Source of the DNA: Ascaphus truei
Lineage: Eukaryota > Chordata > Amphibia > Anura > Ascaphidae
Direction of reading: 5' to 3'
Assembly (NCBI GenBank): GCA_036426205.1
Contig: CM071570.1
Span: 49,092,629-49,156,628 of the forward strand
DNA: 64,000 nucleotides
Shown in pieces: positions 47,478-59,041 of the stretch. Numbering within the stretch: position 1 is the first letter of the stretch; each line of letters starts with the position of its first letter. The notes below the pieces were generated by a model that saw only the letters and a program-made list of their open reading frames with translations, was not told the DNA's origin and made no database searches. The translations under genes were made by a program, and so were the position numbers.

Positions 47478-48265
47478 CCAAAAAGCTCTCAACTAATATA
47501 ACAGGACATTTTCAACTTATTAGATATTTATTCATATATATTTAGGCACCTGTACCGTGTATGAGTCTCACTGAATTGCTACAATCTGAGCTTTGTGATC
47601 TGTGTTTTAATTGTCTGTCCTCTGTCTGCTGGCTTTTATAATACTTATTGCCATGCTCAGTAGCACTCCTCTGTGACACGGCCATATGGCTTATTATATA
47701 TTATGTTGTGGTCATTTTTGGGGGTTCAAATAGGTTAGCTATAGTTAGGTGTCACGTTGGCTGCAGGGCTTAGTCAAACCTTTTGGCTCAAATGTCTAAC
47801 TAAATAGGACCATTTTACTTATTAGATACTTTTGTATAACTATTATTTATGGGCACTGTTAAGGTCCCGTGTATGAGTCCTCGACTGGATGTGCTAAAAG
47901 GACTGAGCTTTGTCTGTGTTTTTATGTTCTGGGTCCTCCTGGGATTATAAGTAATATTGCACGCTCAGGTGTATCATCTTCTCTGTGACTACTCTATTGC
48001 TTCTATGATATGATAGTTGTGTCATTTTGGGGGGGTTCAAATAGGAAGCTTTGTTATGTTCTTCACGTTATGGCTCAGAGTGACTTACCAACAATTTTGG
48101 GGTGGCCAAAAAATGTCATAACAATAACTTAAGACCATTTTACTTATTAGATCTTTTACAGATTATGATTTAGACCCGTACCAGAGTGTAATGAGTCTCA
48201 CTGGATGATGGGGCTAAAAACTGAAGCTTTGTCTGTGTTTTTATGTATCTGGTCTCGCTGTTTTA
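47478..48265. repeat. Tandem array, about 270-bp unit (block C)
   Basis: Two and a half units, each with GGCCAAAAATGTCAA..., ACTTATTAGATATTTATACA, GTACCGTGTATGAGTCTCAC, CTGAGCTTTGTCTGTG and TTGGGGGGTTCAATAGGAGC. The cleaner copies are at 52131-52805. Confidence 0.75.
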
Positions 48266-48289
48266 GAGTTCTATGGCTAATGCAACACG

Positions 48290-48790
48290 TGCTCCCGGTT
48301 ATCTCAATGTTATTATGTATGTTAGTAGTATGCCTTTATCTATGTCATAGTGGCCATTAATCGTTACTAGCACTTCATCTGCAGTATACAAGTGGACAAT
48401 GCTATGAAAATGAACTGTATAAATACGGAAAGGAAAGGCGGAACAACGGGCAGAATAGAAGGGAACGAAAAGGGAGAGGGACGGGGGAGATAAAGGGTGA
48501 AAGAAGAAACACGAGGAGACTTAACTTAGGGCGAGAAGGTAAAAAAAGGTGGAGAGAGACAGATAGTCCCCCCGACCGAGGCTCCCGCTCTTTGCATGGG
48601 TAATAACTGACGGCTTCATAGCAAACCTAATCATTTATAGGAAAGAGGAGTCCTGAGCTCTCGAAGAGGCTATAGGCAATCAATAATTGTGTAGGTTCAA
48701 GGTACGGTTAGCGCCGTACTATTTTTAGACTCGTAGGAGGGCATTCATGTAAGTGTGTCTGTAAGTGGCCGCAGCTTTAAATTTTAGTAT
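48290..48790 (-). mobile_element. L2-like LINE 3' end (block C), garbled
   Basis: Counterpart of 52830-53120. The words GCCTTTATCTAT, GAGGAGTCCTGAGCTC and AGGAGGGCATTCATGTAAG are still visible, but about 200 bases between them are scrambled into purine-rich sequence. Confidence 0.5.
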
Positions 48791-49465
48791 TAGGTGGTAG
48801 AAGTATTAGCCACAGAGCTACTAATGTTAGTTAGGGTGTTAATCATCACTGGCTAAGCTGCAACTGACTCGAGGCAGGATTACCGCTGCAAACGTCCTGC
48901 GGCTTATTGACCTTATGGGCGGGCTACATCTTCGAGCATCGTGGATATTCCTGGCGGGCTCATTCAGCAGGGTAGAGAGGAGCGGTTTAGACCACTGAGC
49001 CTGTGCATTTTCATCTAGCTAAAACGGCTAGTAGTCACGGTAGAGTCGTAACCGTTCCTACTCTGAGTCTATGGGAAAAATTCTAACCGCAGCTAAAATT
49101 GGACAGTGTCACCGACGTACCATGGGGAGGAAAAGATGGGCCTAGATTTTATGTGTGCATAACTGAACGGCATCGGGCAGCTTAGCGTTATAGATAGGCT
49201 GTCTAATCCTTCATATTTTCATCTATAATGGTGGAACTTACTTACCTCATTGGTGACGCACAATGGCCATGGGGACACGGTCAGGATAATACTGAACAAA
49301 ATTCATTAATGAATGGGCATCAGCAGGGTAACTAAAGTAGAAGACTATTAGATGATCGATTGCAAATTATAAGGAAAGAACTTTATCGGGTCTAATTTAT
49401 AAAAATTTATGAGGCTTACTCACATTTATTTGAGTGAGTGACAGGTATCTAGGAAAACACGTTGT

Positions 49466-49740
49466 AGCCCCGGTATGAAATGGGTGGGGGTCTCTATAGT
49501 CGTTCTCGCTACTCGGTGTAAGTCCTGCTCCAGGGGTGCAGAAGCCGTTCCAGTCTCTAATCGAATTAGGTTTGTGGGGGCCCGCCAGGCCTCTCAGCTA
49601 CCTGTCTTAGGATGGGTGGAGGTAGGGCATCCTGACTCTGTGTGGAAAGGGCAGATGACTACAGGGGGGTTGCTTGCTGGCTGACATCATGAGGGGTGCA
49701 AGGGGCTGGTCTCGATTATGTGGCTGCTCGGCTGTGTAGT
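49466..49740 (+). mobile_element. LTR start (block C), counterpart of 53649
   Basis: TGTAGCCCCGGTATGAAATG..., GTGTAAGTCCTGCT, TGGGTGGAGGTAGG, CCTGACTCTGTGTGGAAAGG and TGACATCATGAGGGG follow the LTR at 53649-54500, with extra bases. It breaks off at about 49740, where block C' starts. Confidence 0.6.
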
Positions 49741-50039
49741 TTAACCGTGCCATTTAACACACCGAATTCACACAATACTGCACCATACGTTTGTTGTCTT
49801 CTTTTGTATTCCACATAATTTGCGCTTCTTTATGATTTCTACCCTTCACTTGTCCACGAGGATTGAAAAAGCAGTCCTGCATCAGGTCACAGCGGCATAT
49901 ATCACACGTGGTTGTATAAGTATCACTACGAATTATCTTATTTTATGTATTACACTGTGGGTTTATTTGATGTTTATTTAAATCGTATACACTGAGCGCC
50001 ACCATTTGATAAGTTTTTGTACACATTCAGGAACAACAT

Positions 50040-51100
50040 CCACTGTCAATTTTAGTTCAGATAATGTCCAAATTATGTAGACCTTTTAACTCCCTTCTCC
50101 AGCACCTCTTCTACATTAATGATCCATAGCTTCATTGGTCTTGACATCGACATTATGGCTATGGAAGGTCTACAAGCTGCTCATGCTGAAGAAAATGGCT
50201 TACTTGGGGAATTTTCCATCAACCTGTCAATAAAATCCTGAAAGGAGGCTGCATCATCCACCAGCAGGATTGTTACTCTTTCAAACCTTGATATGGCCAC
50301 GTCCACCTTTTGTGAGGGGCGGGGAATATCCCAAGTTTCCACATGCTTTTCCTCGAATGGGTACATAATAGTAAACTTTCTTGTAAAGAATACTCTCCTG
50401 GCTGGCTGGGAAAACACATTTTTAATAATACCCTTTACCACCTCATGAACCAGAACGGTTCTTGGTTTCCTGTGTAAACTCCTAAATAGGTGATTCCAGA
50501 TTCCATATGGAAAGATTCATCTTCAATGTGTAAAATCTCCCTTACTGCTTTAAGAAGCGGTTCGAAAAGCTTGAGAACAAATGTGGATGATTCGTCTGTA
50601 TAAAAAAAATTCTCTGATGATTCCATCTCTACATGTGTCCTGCTGAACTGTTTCTGCTGTGAGCTCAGAAGAGGAGTCTTGCTGCTTTTCCAGACTTGAA
50701 TGCGTCTTCGCTTGCTTTCGGCCTCTATGTGCATTATTTGAGGATGCTGCCTCAATACCCTGGGTTAACGCATTCTTCATCCAAGAGATGAAACCCAACA
50801 TAGGTTAAATTTGGTCTTTTGACGCATCTTTTAGGAAATCTTCTGTTTTTTATTTTCCAATGCTGGTTTATCACAAGCAGTACAGTATTGTTTTCCTCGT
50901 GGCCTTCTTCCTAGTAGCTGGCTCCGTAGGTGCTCTAGCCACTGGTTCTTCTGGTTGTAACCCTGGAGTACTGACATAAATATATCAGTAATTATAGCCA
51001 TCTCTTTTACAAAACAAAATAAATTACAATCATAGCAATAACGCTCTCCCTGGCACTTACCTTGGATTTTTAACAATAGTACTTGTTGTAGAAATTGCAT
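50040..51100 (-). pseudogene. DIRS gag, N-terminal and central parts (block C')
   Basis: Minus-strand gag-like frames. The N-terminus at 50831-50960 reads RGKQYCTACDKPALENKKQK, a CxxC half zinc-binding motif like the one that opens many DIRS gag proteins. The middle (50435-50755) is charged and serine-rich, with the segment LFEPLLKAVREILHIEDE. The LAP2alpha-like body at 50181-50441 reads FTIMYPFEEKHVETWDIPRP, then VDVAISRFERVTILLVDDAA and SFQDFIDRLMENSP. The C-terminal part continues, past an insertion flanked by TTCAGGAACAACATC, at 41120 and below. DIRS assignment is by motif order and by its similarity to the gag at 30.7-31.1 kb (KARNTSTPIEDGSSYKNSMN). At least one frameshift separates the frames. 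Confidence 0.65.
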
Positions 51101-52130
51101 ACATGATATGAAGTAATCTTGGCTAGGATCTTCATGGGCTTTGCAGGTTCTAGGCAGCGCCTGTATTACTTGTGTAACAGGGTGTGTCTATTCTGCCTTT
51201 CTTTCCCCTTGTTATGTGAGTTCCTGCTAGCTGCAGGCTGTGACAGGTTAAATCTGTGGGCTTGTGACCCTTCCTACATGCTCCTCTCTGATGGACAGAA
51301 GTGTGGTGGTGACTCATGGCCTGTGTAAGCCTATCAGGGATAGGTATAGACCATGAGCCTGCCCCTTCTGGCTCCTGATGAGGGGCAGTGCCAAATTTAG
51401 TCAGAGCACTAGAGCTGTGAGTCTCTCCCATCCGGGATGAGCGTGCTCACCCCCAGCATCATCTGATTGGAACCCAGCAGATGCCCTGTACTATCTAGGG
51501 CAAGCATCATCTAGAGGCCTGGAGCCTCTCAGACCCTGCACTGCTGTATGGAGAACATCTGCAGTGATTGCCAGAATAAAGACCCTTGTTCATCATACTC
51601 CTGTCTAAGTGTCAGTCCCTAGGTGGGAAGGAAGAAGTAAGCAATAGTTGGGACTGATCTCCCAACGACTTGGAGCCCACTACAGCTGGAGGCGCTAAGC
51701 ACCCTGAGAAAAATCTCAGAGAAAGTACCTAAACCTGTTCTGATCTCCACTACACCGCAGATCAAACTCAGCTCTCCTGAACCTAACAGGTACTCGCACC
51801 ACACCCTAGGTAGCAGAAGCTGTGTATCTCTCACTGCCTCACTGGGGGGGGGGGGGGGGACAGTGCTACACTTGTTAGGCTTTCTAGCGTTTATAGCCAA
51901 TTTGCAGCACTTGAGCAGGCTTCCCAGCGCATATTCTGTCCTCCGTGCATCTGCAGCTTTGTGAAAGGCGGAGAGTAGCACGACAGCGTTGGAGTCGAGC
52001 ACTTTTCAATCCTCCACTCTTCCCTTAGAGTGTGTGACATCATCTCGGTGTCTCTCGTGAGAGCGCCCCTGCTCGTGTCGACGTGGTTAAGGGAGTTCTA
52101 TGGAGGACATACTGTTTTGCCACCCTCCTG

Positions 52131-52805
52131 GCCAAAAATGTCAAACTAAAAGACCATTTTACTTATTAGATATTTATACATATATATTTAGGCACTGTAC
52201 CGTGTATGAGTCTCACTGGATGTGCTAAAAACTGAGCTTTGTCTGTGTTTTATGTTCTGTCTCTGTTTGTAGTATATATTGCCATGCTCAGTGCAACTCC
52301 TCTGTGGACACTCATTTGCTTATATATAATGTTGTGGTCATTTTTGGGGGGTTCAATAGGAGCTTGTTGGTGTCACGTTGGCTCAGGGCTTACAAACAAT
52401 TTTGGCCAAAATGTCAACTAAAAGACCATTTTACTTATTAGATATTTATACATATATTTAGGCCACTGTACCGTGTATGAGTCTCACTGGAGTGCTAAAA
52501 CTGAGCTTTGTCTGGTGTTTTATGTTCTGTCTCTGGTTTTTAAGTATATATTGCCATGCCCAGTAGCACTCCCTGTGACACTCATATGCTATATATATAT
52601 GTTGTGGTATTTTGGGGTGTCAATAGGAGCTTGTTAGGTGTCACGTTGGCTCGGGGCTTACAACAATTTTGGCCAAATGTCAAACTAAAAAACCATTTTA
52701 CTTTTAGAGATTTATACATATATATTAGGCATTCTGTACCGTGTATAGTCTCCTGATGCTAAAACTGAGCTTTGTCTGTGTTTTATGTTCTGTCTCTGGT
52801 TTTAA
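52131..52805. repeat. Tandem array, about 270-bp unit (block C')
   Basis: Unit starts at about 52131, 52404 and 52671 (GGCCAAAATGTCAAACTAAA). Each unit carries TTACTTATTAGATATTTATA and GTACCGTGTATGAGTCTCAC. The third unit is cut after TTTTAAGTTCTATGGAGG. Unit-to-unit differences are few, so the array is young. Confidence 0.8.
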
Positions 52806-52829
52806 GTTCTATGGAGGAACACGTGCTCC

Positions 52830-53120
52830 CTTATTCAAGTGTATATATGTATGTATGTATGCCTTTATCTATATAGTGCCATTAATGTACATAGCACTTC
52901 ACAGCAGTAATACAAGTGACAATCATATAAATAACATAATACAAATAACAGATCATGGGAATAAGCGCTTCATACAAACATTATCATTTAGGAAGAGGAG
53001 TCCCTGCTCCGAAGAGCTTACAATCTAATTGGTAGGTAGGAACAACGTACAGAGACCGTAGGAGGGCATTCAGGTAAGTGTGTCTGTAAGGGGCCAAGCT
53101 TTATGTATCAGGTGTATAGT
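52830..53120 (-). mobile_element. L2-like LINE 3' end (block C')
   Basis: Starts with the tail GTATGTATGTATGCC and GCCATTAATGTACATAGCAC, then GAAGAGCTTACAATCTAATT, the 3' UTR on the minus strand of the family at 5852-6625 and 8600-9118. Coding sequence is not retained. Confidence 0.75.
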
Positions 53121-53648
53121 ATTAGCCACAGAGCTACTTAAATGTTTAGTTAAGTGGTGTTAATCACACTGGCTAAAGCTGCAAACCTGAGCGGTTACCC
53201 GCTGCAAAGCCCTCCATTGACCTTATGGGCTGGCTACTCCTTGGACTGTGGATATCCGGGCTTCAGCAGGAGAGAGCGGTAGACAACTCCTGTGCATCAA
53301 CTACAAAAAGGCAGTCAGGTAAGCACCCTTCTATCTTAGAGAAAAAATTCTAACCGCAGCTAAAATAGGACAGGAAACGACTACCTGGGGAGGAAAAGAG
53401 GGGCTATTTATGGTCATCCCACAGGTAGAAGCTGTCTATCCTATATCAGCTGTAGGGTGGAACTTACTTAACCCATTGGTGACCACAACCATGGGGAAAA
53501 CCAGGAAAATACACAAATTATAAATGAATGGGCATCACAGGGAACTAAAGAGAAGACTATAATGATCGAAAAGATAGAAAGAACACCAAATAAAAATGTA
53601 TGAGCACTACATTTATTTGAGTGAGGACAGGTATCTAGGAAAAACACG

Positions 53649-54500
53649 TGTAGCCCCGGTAAGAAATGGGGGCTATATATCTTTCTCCTACTGGTGTAAG
53701 TCCTGCTAAGGGCAGGCCGCCAGTAGTTATCATGGGTTTCCCCCGCCTCCAGCCCTGTCGTGATTGGTGGAGGTAGGCACCTGACTCTGTGTGGAAAGGC
53801 AGAGACACAGGGGAGGGGCCTGCTGACATCATGAGGGGCAGGGCTGTCTCTATTTAGTGGGCTGCTCCTGTGAGTCTGGAGTTATTGCTGAAGGGAAGGG
53901 GTTAGTGCTGAAGCAGAGTCTGAGCTTGGAGCATGCAAGTGAGAGGAGAGGAGAGATTCAGCCACCTTGAGTAGAGCTGATAGCACAATAGTGCAGTGGA
54001 CCAATGCCCCTCACCCTGCAGAGGGTGAGGGGAGAGTCAGCCGCACCCTGTATACCTTGGGGTGGAAGGTGTGGAGCATTGGAGCTCCGGACAGCCCATC
54101 CTGAGGGTGTACTTCTGGAGGGAAGGAGAAGGAGGAAAAGCCTGTACCCTGCTGCTGTTGATGTGTGCTGTATCACTGCTGGGTGACAATAAAGACATTG
54201 CTGCTTTTATACAAAGACTGTGTGAGATTGAAATCTCTCGCCCTGGGACCAGGGCTTCTCTGGGAGGGTTTCACCTTACTCCTTAAGGCTCGCCAGAGAT
54301 GGAGGCGTTGCACCAAGACTGCTAAGAAGATGGAGGCATATACCCCAGAAGCCTGTCCCTGTTATCCCCAATACCATCGCGGGAGACTCAGGCCCTCCTG
54401 TTCCTCACAGGTATGCACCAGCCACATACATGTAACCAGCCCTCACTACACCCTAGGGGTCCAGTCTGCGACCGGGGCGGGGGGGGGAACATGGGTTACA
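53649..54500 (+). mobile_element. Solo LTR, 852 bp
   Basis: TG...CA ends: TGTAGCCCCGGTAAG and GGAACATGGGTTACA. A TATTTAGT box at about 53854 and the polyadenylation signal GTGACAATAAAGACATTGC at about 54183 fit a plus-strand LTR with promoter and poly(A) parts. The right border has a G run (54479-54487). The flanks CACG and CAAA do not match, so no target duplication is visible. Adjacent sequence 54500-54620 keeps a short charged frame (EETVVIEGDTARREIMLQ) that might be internal retrotransposon sequence, but I do not recognise it. Confidence 0.6.
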
Positions 54501-57105
54501 CAAATGATACTGTGGAAGAGACAGTAGTTATAGAGGGGGATACCGCAAGAAGAGAAATTATGCTGCAAGTGTGTGAGAAAAATAAAGGAAAGGGGGAATC
54601 AAAGGAAAGAAGACCGTAGCATGTTAAAGAAAAGGGTAAACTGCAGTGTTTAGATTTGCAACAGACGGTGGGAGAAGGATGAAAAAAGTGTAAACGTGAG
54701 AAGGAAGGCACATACGTTGTGTTACTTATCATGGGTTTGGTATGTGCTGCTTTGAAAACAGTGCAAGACAACTTAGATAATGCTTAATTTTCTCGTCAAA
54801 AAATGTCCATAAACTGATCAACATAATTCCTTCATCTTTCGTCAAAAATGTACACCTATTTCGGAAAACGTTTCTAAATGTCAGTCGAGATCCTTGGGCA
54901 CATATTGTGATTACTAGTCTGTTCAGAGGTTATCTTGCCTGATTGCCTTAAACTCCCGGGTAAAGTGCGTTTGCAAAAGTTCTTCACATCATGTTTTGAT
55001 TCAAAAAGCTGACAGAATTCTCCCTTTCACAATTTCCACTGCATGTTGTGTCCAGAAGCAATGCTTGGTCAGATGCAAAAAATGCTAGTTTCCATAGCAA
55101 CCAATTCCAGCTCACCACTGTCAATAGGAAACATTGGAATGAGTGGCGAAGGCTGGCACCTCCCAAGCAATAAGTTATATTCCGCTTGTATTGGCTATCA
55201 GTAGCTCCTTCAGGGTCAAGAGGCTGGGAGGAGGACAGGAAGCAAGGGTTGGGAAGGGAAATGTGCTCACTGTGCCTAAGCTTAGGAGTACAGGATACTG
55301 AACAATGATGAAGTGTTAGCATTTTTATAACACAGATTACGGTGTATATAATGTATTAAAAAAATACCAGGGTACACGATGACACGTCAAAGGTACAATG
55401 CCAGATTACAATGTTACTGTCATAATGCATACTGAAAGGTCGTATCATTTCACATTGCAAAACAGCACAATAATCATTTGTTTTCATTTAGCCCTTAAGT
55501 GGATATAATATGTTGGTAACTATAGGTGTATATCGATAGCCACAGCTTCTATGCTATTTTGGTTGGCAGATGTACAGATGTGTACATTTCTGTGTTTTTT
55601 TCATGCTGTATATAATATAAAGGTTATGGATAATGCAGGCAACCTCCTTCCTGACAGAGCGATGTTATCTTGTTAGGCTGTGTGACTCCAGATCTCTTAA
55701 ATGAGGATTTCATCTATTGCAAACCACAAAAAAAGCATAACCGTCCTAAACAGTGAATAAAGAAAAATAAATGTCTTGTGCAAAAATAAATGTTACACGG
55801 TGTGGTTCTATGTACAGACCTTCAGGAATTAATTTGAGATGATCTACATTCTTACTCATCTCTTCAAACTCCGCAGTCTCTTTACCCATTACTTTCTGCA
55901 ATATTTCTTCAAGTAGAAACTCTATGAACCATGACATCTATTGCCATTTCTATTACTCCTGCATTTGTTTAATGTTTTTATTTGTTTAAGTGTTTTCATA
56001 CTGTATGCAACTGGCAGTCTAACAGATGGCATCAGCCTTGGTAAAGATTATTTTTGTGATTCTCATTTATCCTAGTACCAATGGCATACAGTATGATATA
56101 TATTTTTTTTGCTTAGATTCATATTGGTAATGTTGAGAAAACAAATTAACCTGAATTGCAGAAATCTGACTTAAAGCCACAAGTTCAAGCTGTTGTTTAA
56201 AAAAAAAAAAAAGTGATTAGCTAAGTTGCTGATCGATCCGTTCTCCTGTAATCGATTGCTGAAATTCGGCTGGGGGTTCACTAAATGCATCTTGGGTAAT
56301 CTTCTGCTGCACTGACAGCCAAAGTTCTGTGAGGAAGATCATGTGACCAGGCAGACACTAGATTCAATTGGTTCACTGCTAGAGTGGGCAGGGCTCAAAA
56401 AGGTGATGCTGTTTCAGAAGGGGAAGAGGATGTGACTTTGTAAATGGTTGCTATAGGTTGCTATGCCTGTTACATTAGAATACATAACAAATGTCTTTAA
56501 AATTGTTTGTTTTTGTTTTTTTAAATGCTACAAGTATTTTCTCATAGTATAGAACTGATTTAAAAAAAACACATGTAGGATATTGCTTGAACTGCATTTT
56601 TAAAGGGCAATCCTGCTTAATTTGTATAGATTTGGCAAAGAACTTGCCAATGTTGGTTTCATTAAAGAAGCATCATTCCTAAAACAAAAAGGTACCTTTC
56701 TTTTGTTAAAAATAAGGAGGGCTCTCAACTGCAAACTACCTTTTTGTCCTTGTGATGATAATGTCATGAGATATTGAGTATATTAATCAATCTGGCACTT
56801 CAGGGGTTACAAATTGTCTTAAAAAATCAAGATTTGTTTTATGGCCTGTTAAGCCCTTGACCAGGCCTAGTTTTATGGTTTATAGGACTGATTATCTAGA
56901 GATAAGAACATCTGGTTTTTTAATGCGAAGATTCAAATATGGCCTCCTTGACACTAGAATAAACAAGACCCTTTAAAATATACCTTGAAAGGCATTCTTG
57001 GAAGGGTTCCACAGAGTATCAGGAGGCGTGACTATCCATATCTTTCAAAATATATTAGAAATGGGATCCTGGGCCTGACAGCAATTCACAGGAATAACAA
57101 ATAGG
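54500..57105. other. Gene-poor stretch, possibly partly unique
   Basis: Ordinary A/T-rich DNA with few repeat signs. Bases 56195-56480 (GTTGCTGATCGATCCGTTCT, AAGATCATGTGACCAGGCAG) look like a dispersed repeat. A candidate exon lies at 55799-55937. A run of 14 A occurs at about 56199-56212. Confidence 0.35.
55799..55937 (-). CDS. Possible host exon, unassigned
   Basis: On the minus strand the frame reads FLLEEILQKVMGKETAEFEE, then MSKNVDHLKLIPEGLYIEPH, with a protein-like, charged composition unlike the surrounding repeats. It follows a possible splice acceptor (CAATAG before ATGTCATGG, or TTCATAG slightly later) and is followed by a possible donor (CCGT|GTAACA). An in-frame stop lies directly upstream of the ATG, so if real it is an internal or terminal exon rather than a single-exon gene. 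I do not recognise the product. It is the only frame in the window that looks like a conserved host exon outside mobile elements. Confidence 0.25.
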
Positions 57106-57107
57106 TA

Positions 57108-57337
57108 CAGCTCAACCCCGTTATAGCGCGATCCGTTACAACGCGAATCCGCTTATAATGCGATGCAAGCGTGGCTCCCAATTTTCGTATTTATGAATAC
57201 TTTACAACACGATTATTGATATCGTAAATACTTTATTGTACAATGCATACAATTGTACATTATTTCTAACGCGATCCGCTTATAACGCGATGTGATTCTT
57301 TGGACACCAAGCACAGCGTTATAAGGGGGTTGAACTG
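57108..57337. mobile_element. Complete Tigger/pogo-like MITE, 230 bp
   Basis: Flanked by TA on both sides (57106-57107, 57338-57339). Terminal inverted repeats: CAGCTCAACCCCGTTATAGC at the left and, on the other strand, CAGTTCAACCCCCTTATAAC at the right. Internal copies of CGCTTATAACGCGATG-type words add to the symmetry. The TA duplication and the CAGTTCAACC start fit the pogo/Tigger group. A truncated relative sits at 14873-15082. Confidence 0.8.
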
Positions 57338-57419
57338 TATTTGTAATCTTTCCGATTATAACTGTGTGTTCTTGTAATAATCTTTTTCTCTGGCATTTTC
57401 TGACATCACAAAATCATTT

Positions 57420-57613
57420 GATGCCGTGTTGCCATGGAGACGCATTGCCAGAACCCGCCGGAGACAAGGTAAGGGAATAACAGAGGCCTTGCGCACTCCC
57501 CCTGCATTTCATTTAAAAGTTGTGGGGAGGAGTGTGGGGCCTCTGTAAGCGCCATGCCCCCTGCCCCCCTCCCCCCCAAAAAATTTGATGCGCCCCCAGT
57601 TTGCCCCTCCTTG
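57420..57613. mobile_element. hAT-like element end
   Basis: Homologous to 10796-10997 (GTTGCCATGGAGACGCAT, CAGAGGCCTTGCGC, GGGCCTCTGTAAGC). It ends CAGTTTGCCCCTCCTTG, a worn version of the same hAT-type terminus. Only one end of the element is present. Confidence 0.5.
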
Positions 57614-57634
57614 CCTAAGCACTGTATGTTTCTA

Positions 57635-57970
57635 TGTAGCAGAGCCCCCCTCCGGTCAGGGGGAGCTGCTGCTTTGTGCCGCCGGAGCTCCGCGACGGAC
57701 CCAGGAGGTGGGGGCGGCCATTTTAACTTTGCGCATGCACACTAGAATGCGGTGCACATGCACCGATAGATAGTATTGTGGCAGCCATCTTAAGTGGCTC
57801 CGCTGCGCGGGATTACGAGTCCCAGGATCCTTTGCAGTAGGATGCCACATGGGGCTAGGCAGCCAATAGGGCCCGAGGAGGCAGGGGATAGCTATGGCGC
57901 GCAAACGGACTGTGAGTCAGTCGGACGGAGGGCGGCAAGAAGAGAAGTAGTGTCCAGGAAGCAGTGCTTC
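57635..57970 (+). mobile_element. Partial LTR (left end)
   Basis: Begins TGTAGCAGAGCCCCCCTCC and follows the TGTAGCC-type LTR at 37345: CGGCCATTTTAACTTTGCGC, GGGATTACGAGTCCCAGG and CAGCCAATAGGGCC. It stops near 57970, after which the sequence is A/T-rich and unrelated. Confidence 0.55.
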
Positions 57971-58550
57971 CCTGGACTAGACACAAATAATGATAACGCT
58001 CAATTCCAAATAAATATAATGAAGTAGGCACCAGATGCATAGGGGAAAATAACATAGAATACAGAAAAGATAGTGACCGAAGTCACATAAGTCCCTTATT
58101 AGCACACACTCATGGTACAATAATAATGAATAGTAAAGAGGATATAATGATCCTCAGAGAAGCCTGACTTGCGCCAATCACCCACACATGTGGGGCTATA
58201 TGGCGATGGGGCGTCTAACCTGTTAAAAGTAAAAATAATAGATGTTTATTAGAATACAAATATGCCGAAACAAGTGGTAGTGTGTATAGGTGAGTTTAAA
58301 ACATAGGATTAAAATGTTCCCCAAGCTGGGAGGTGCTAGGGCAGAAAATGGTAGTGAGAGCTAGTAATTGCAATACAGGGTATGAAGTGTAATAAACGCT
58401 ACTGCCACACACAAGTGTTACCCTCAAATGTAACTACCAGATAATGAGGTGGTAAATAGTATACACACAGTATAGGCACGAAATATATCACACCCTAACT
58501 GATAGCTCACTCATAGGTGGATAAAACGGTATACACAAGAACAATGAACT
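57971..58550. other. Unassigned A/T-rich stretch
   Basis: No gene recognised. It may be a worn repeat, but I found no paired ends. Confidence 0.3.
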
Positions 58551-58553
58551 CTA

Positions 58554-59041
58554 TGGGCCTCATGCAGTAAGCGCCGAAAAATTGCTCCCACCAAGTGTTC
58601 CTTATCGGCATGATGTTGCCGATTTTCCCTCTCCGTATGCAATAAGTGCCGAATCCCTTCCGAATCAAGCCGAAAACATTTGTTCCCACTATGGCGATGA
58701 TTTGCCGATCACACACAGGTGTACCGGCGTGCATGGCGAGGTGGTGTTAGGTTCGCCAATGAAACTTCTTGCTGAATCTGCCGAAGCAAGCATGTTTTTG
58801 ATTGAGCGGCCCATTTAAAGGCAGCGTGTATTTTTATTCATTCTCTGTGTTGTTGGGAGAGAGAGAGAGATACACAGAGCTGGGCGATTTGCATATTTCA
58901 TATTGACAGAGAGAGTTGCGGTGTATTGTGATAGGTTTGTCCTGTGTTGTTTTGTTAACATCTTTGTGTTGTTTTCTGTTTGTAAGTGTTCAGTGCGATT
59001 GTGTTTAAATTTCTTTTCTGTTCTTTGTGAGTGCTGTAGGT
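58554..59041 (+). promoter_or_regulatory. Harbinger-like left end and leader of the Myb/SANT gene
   Basis: Starts CTATGGGCCTCATGCAGTAAG, the same terminus as the MITE at 12209. A TTTAAA box at 58814-58819, about 40 bases before the (GA) run at 58859-58871, could serve as a TATA-like element for the gene that begins at 59042. Promoter function is inferred from position only. Confidence 0.4.

Larger units (their letters stand above)
44743..49740. repeat. Block C of a tandem near-duplication
   Basis: About 5 kb that recurs, shortened and cleaner, at 49741-53650 (block C'). Common landmarks in order: GTTTGTTGTTCTTCTTTTGT, TTCAGGAACAACATC (45027), the gag remnant, a poly-G run (about 47132), three 270-bp tandem units (47478-48265), an L2-like LINE 3' end (48290-48780) and the start of an LTR (49466). 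Block C holds many extra bases relative to C'. Confidence 0.85.
49741..53650. repeat. Block C', cleaner copy of block C
   Basis: Repeats block C from GTGCCATTTAACACACCGAATTC to AACACGTGTAGCC, in the same order and orientation. It is about 1.1 kb shorter than block C for the same landmarks. Confidence 0.85.
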
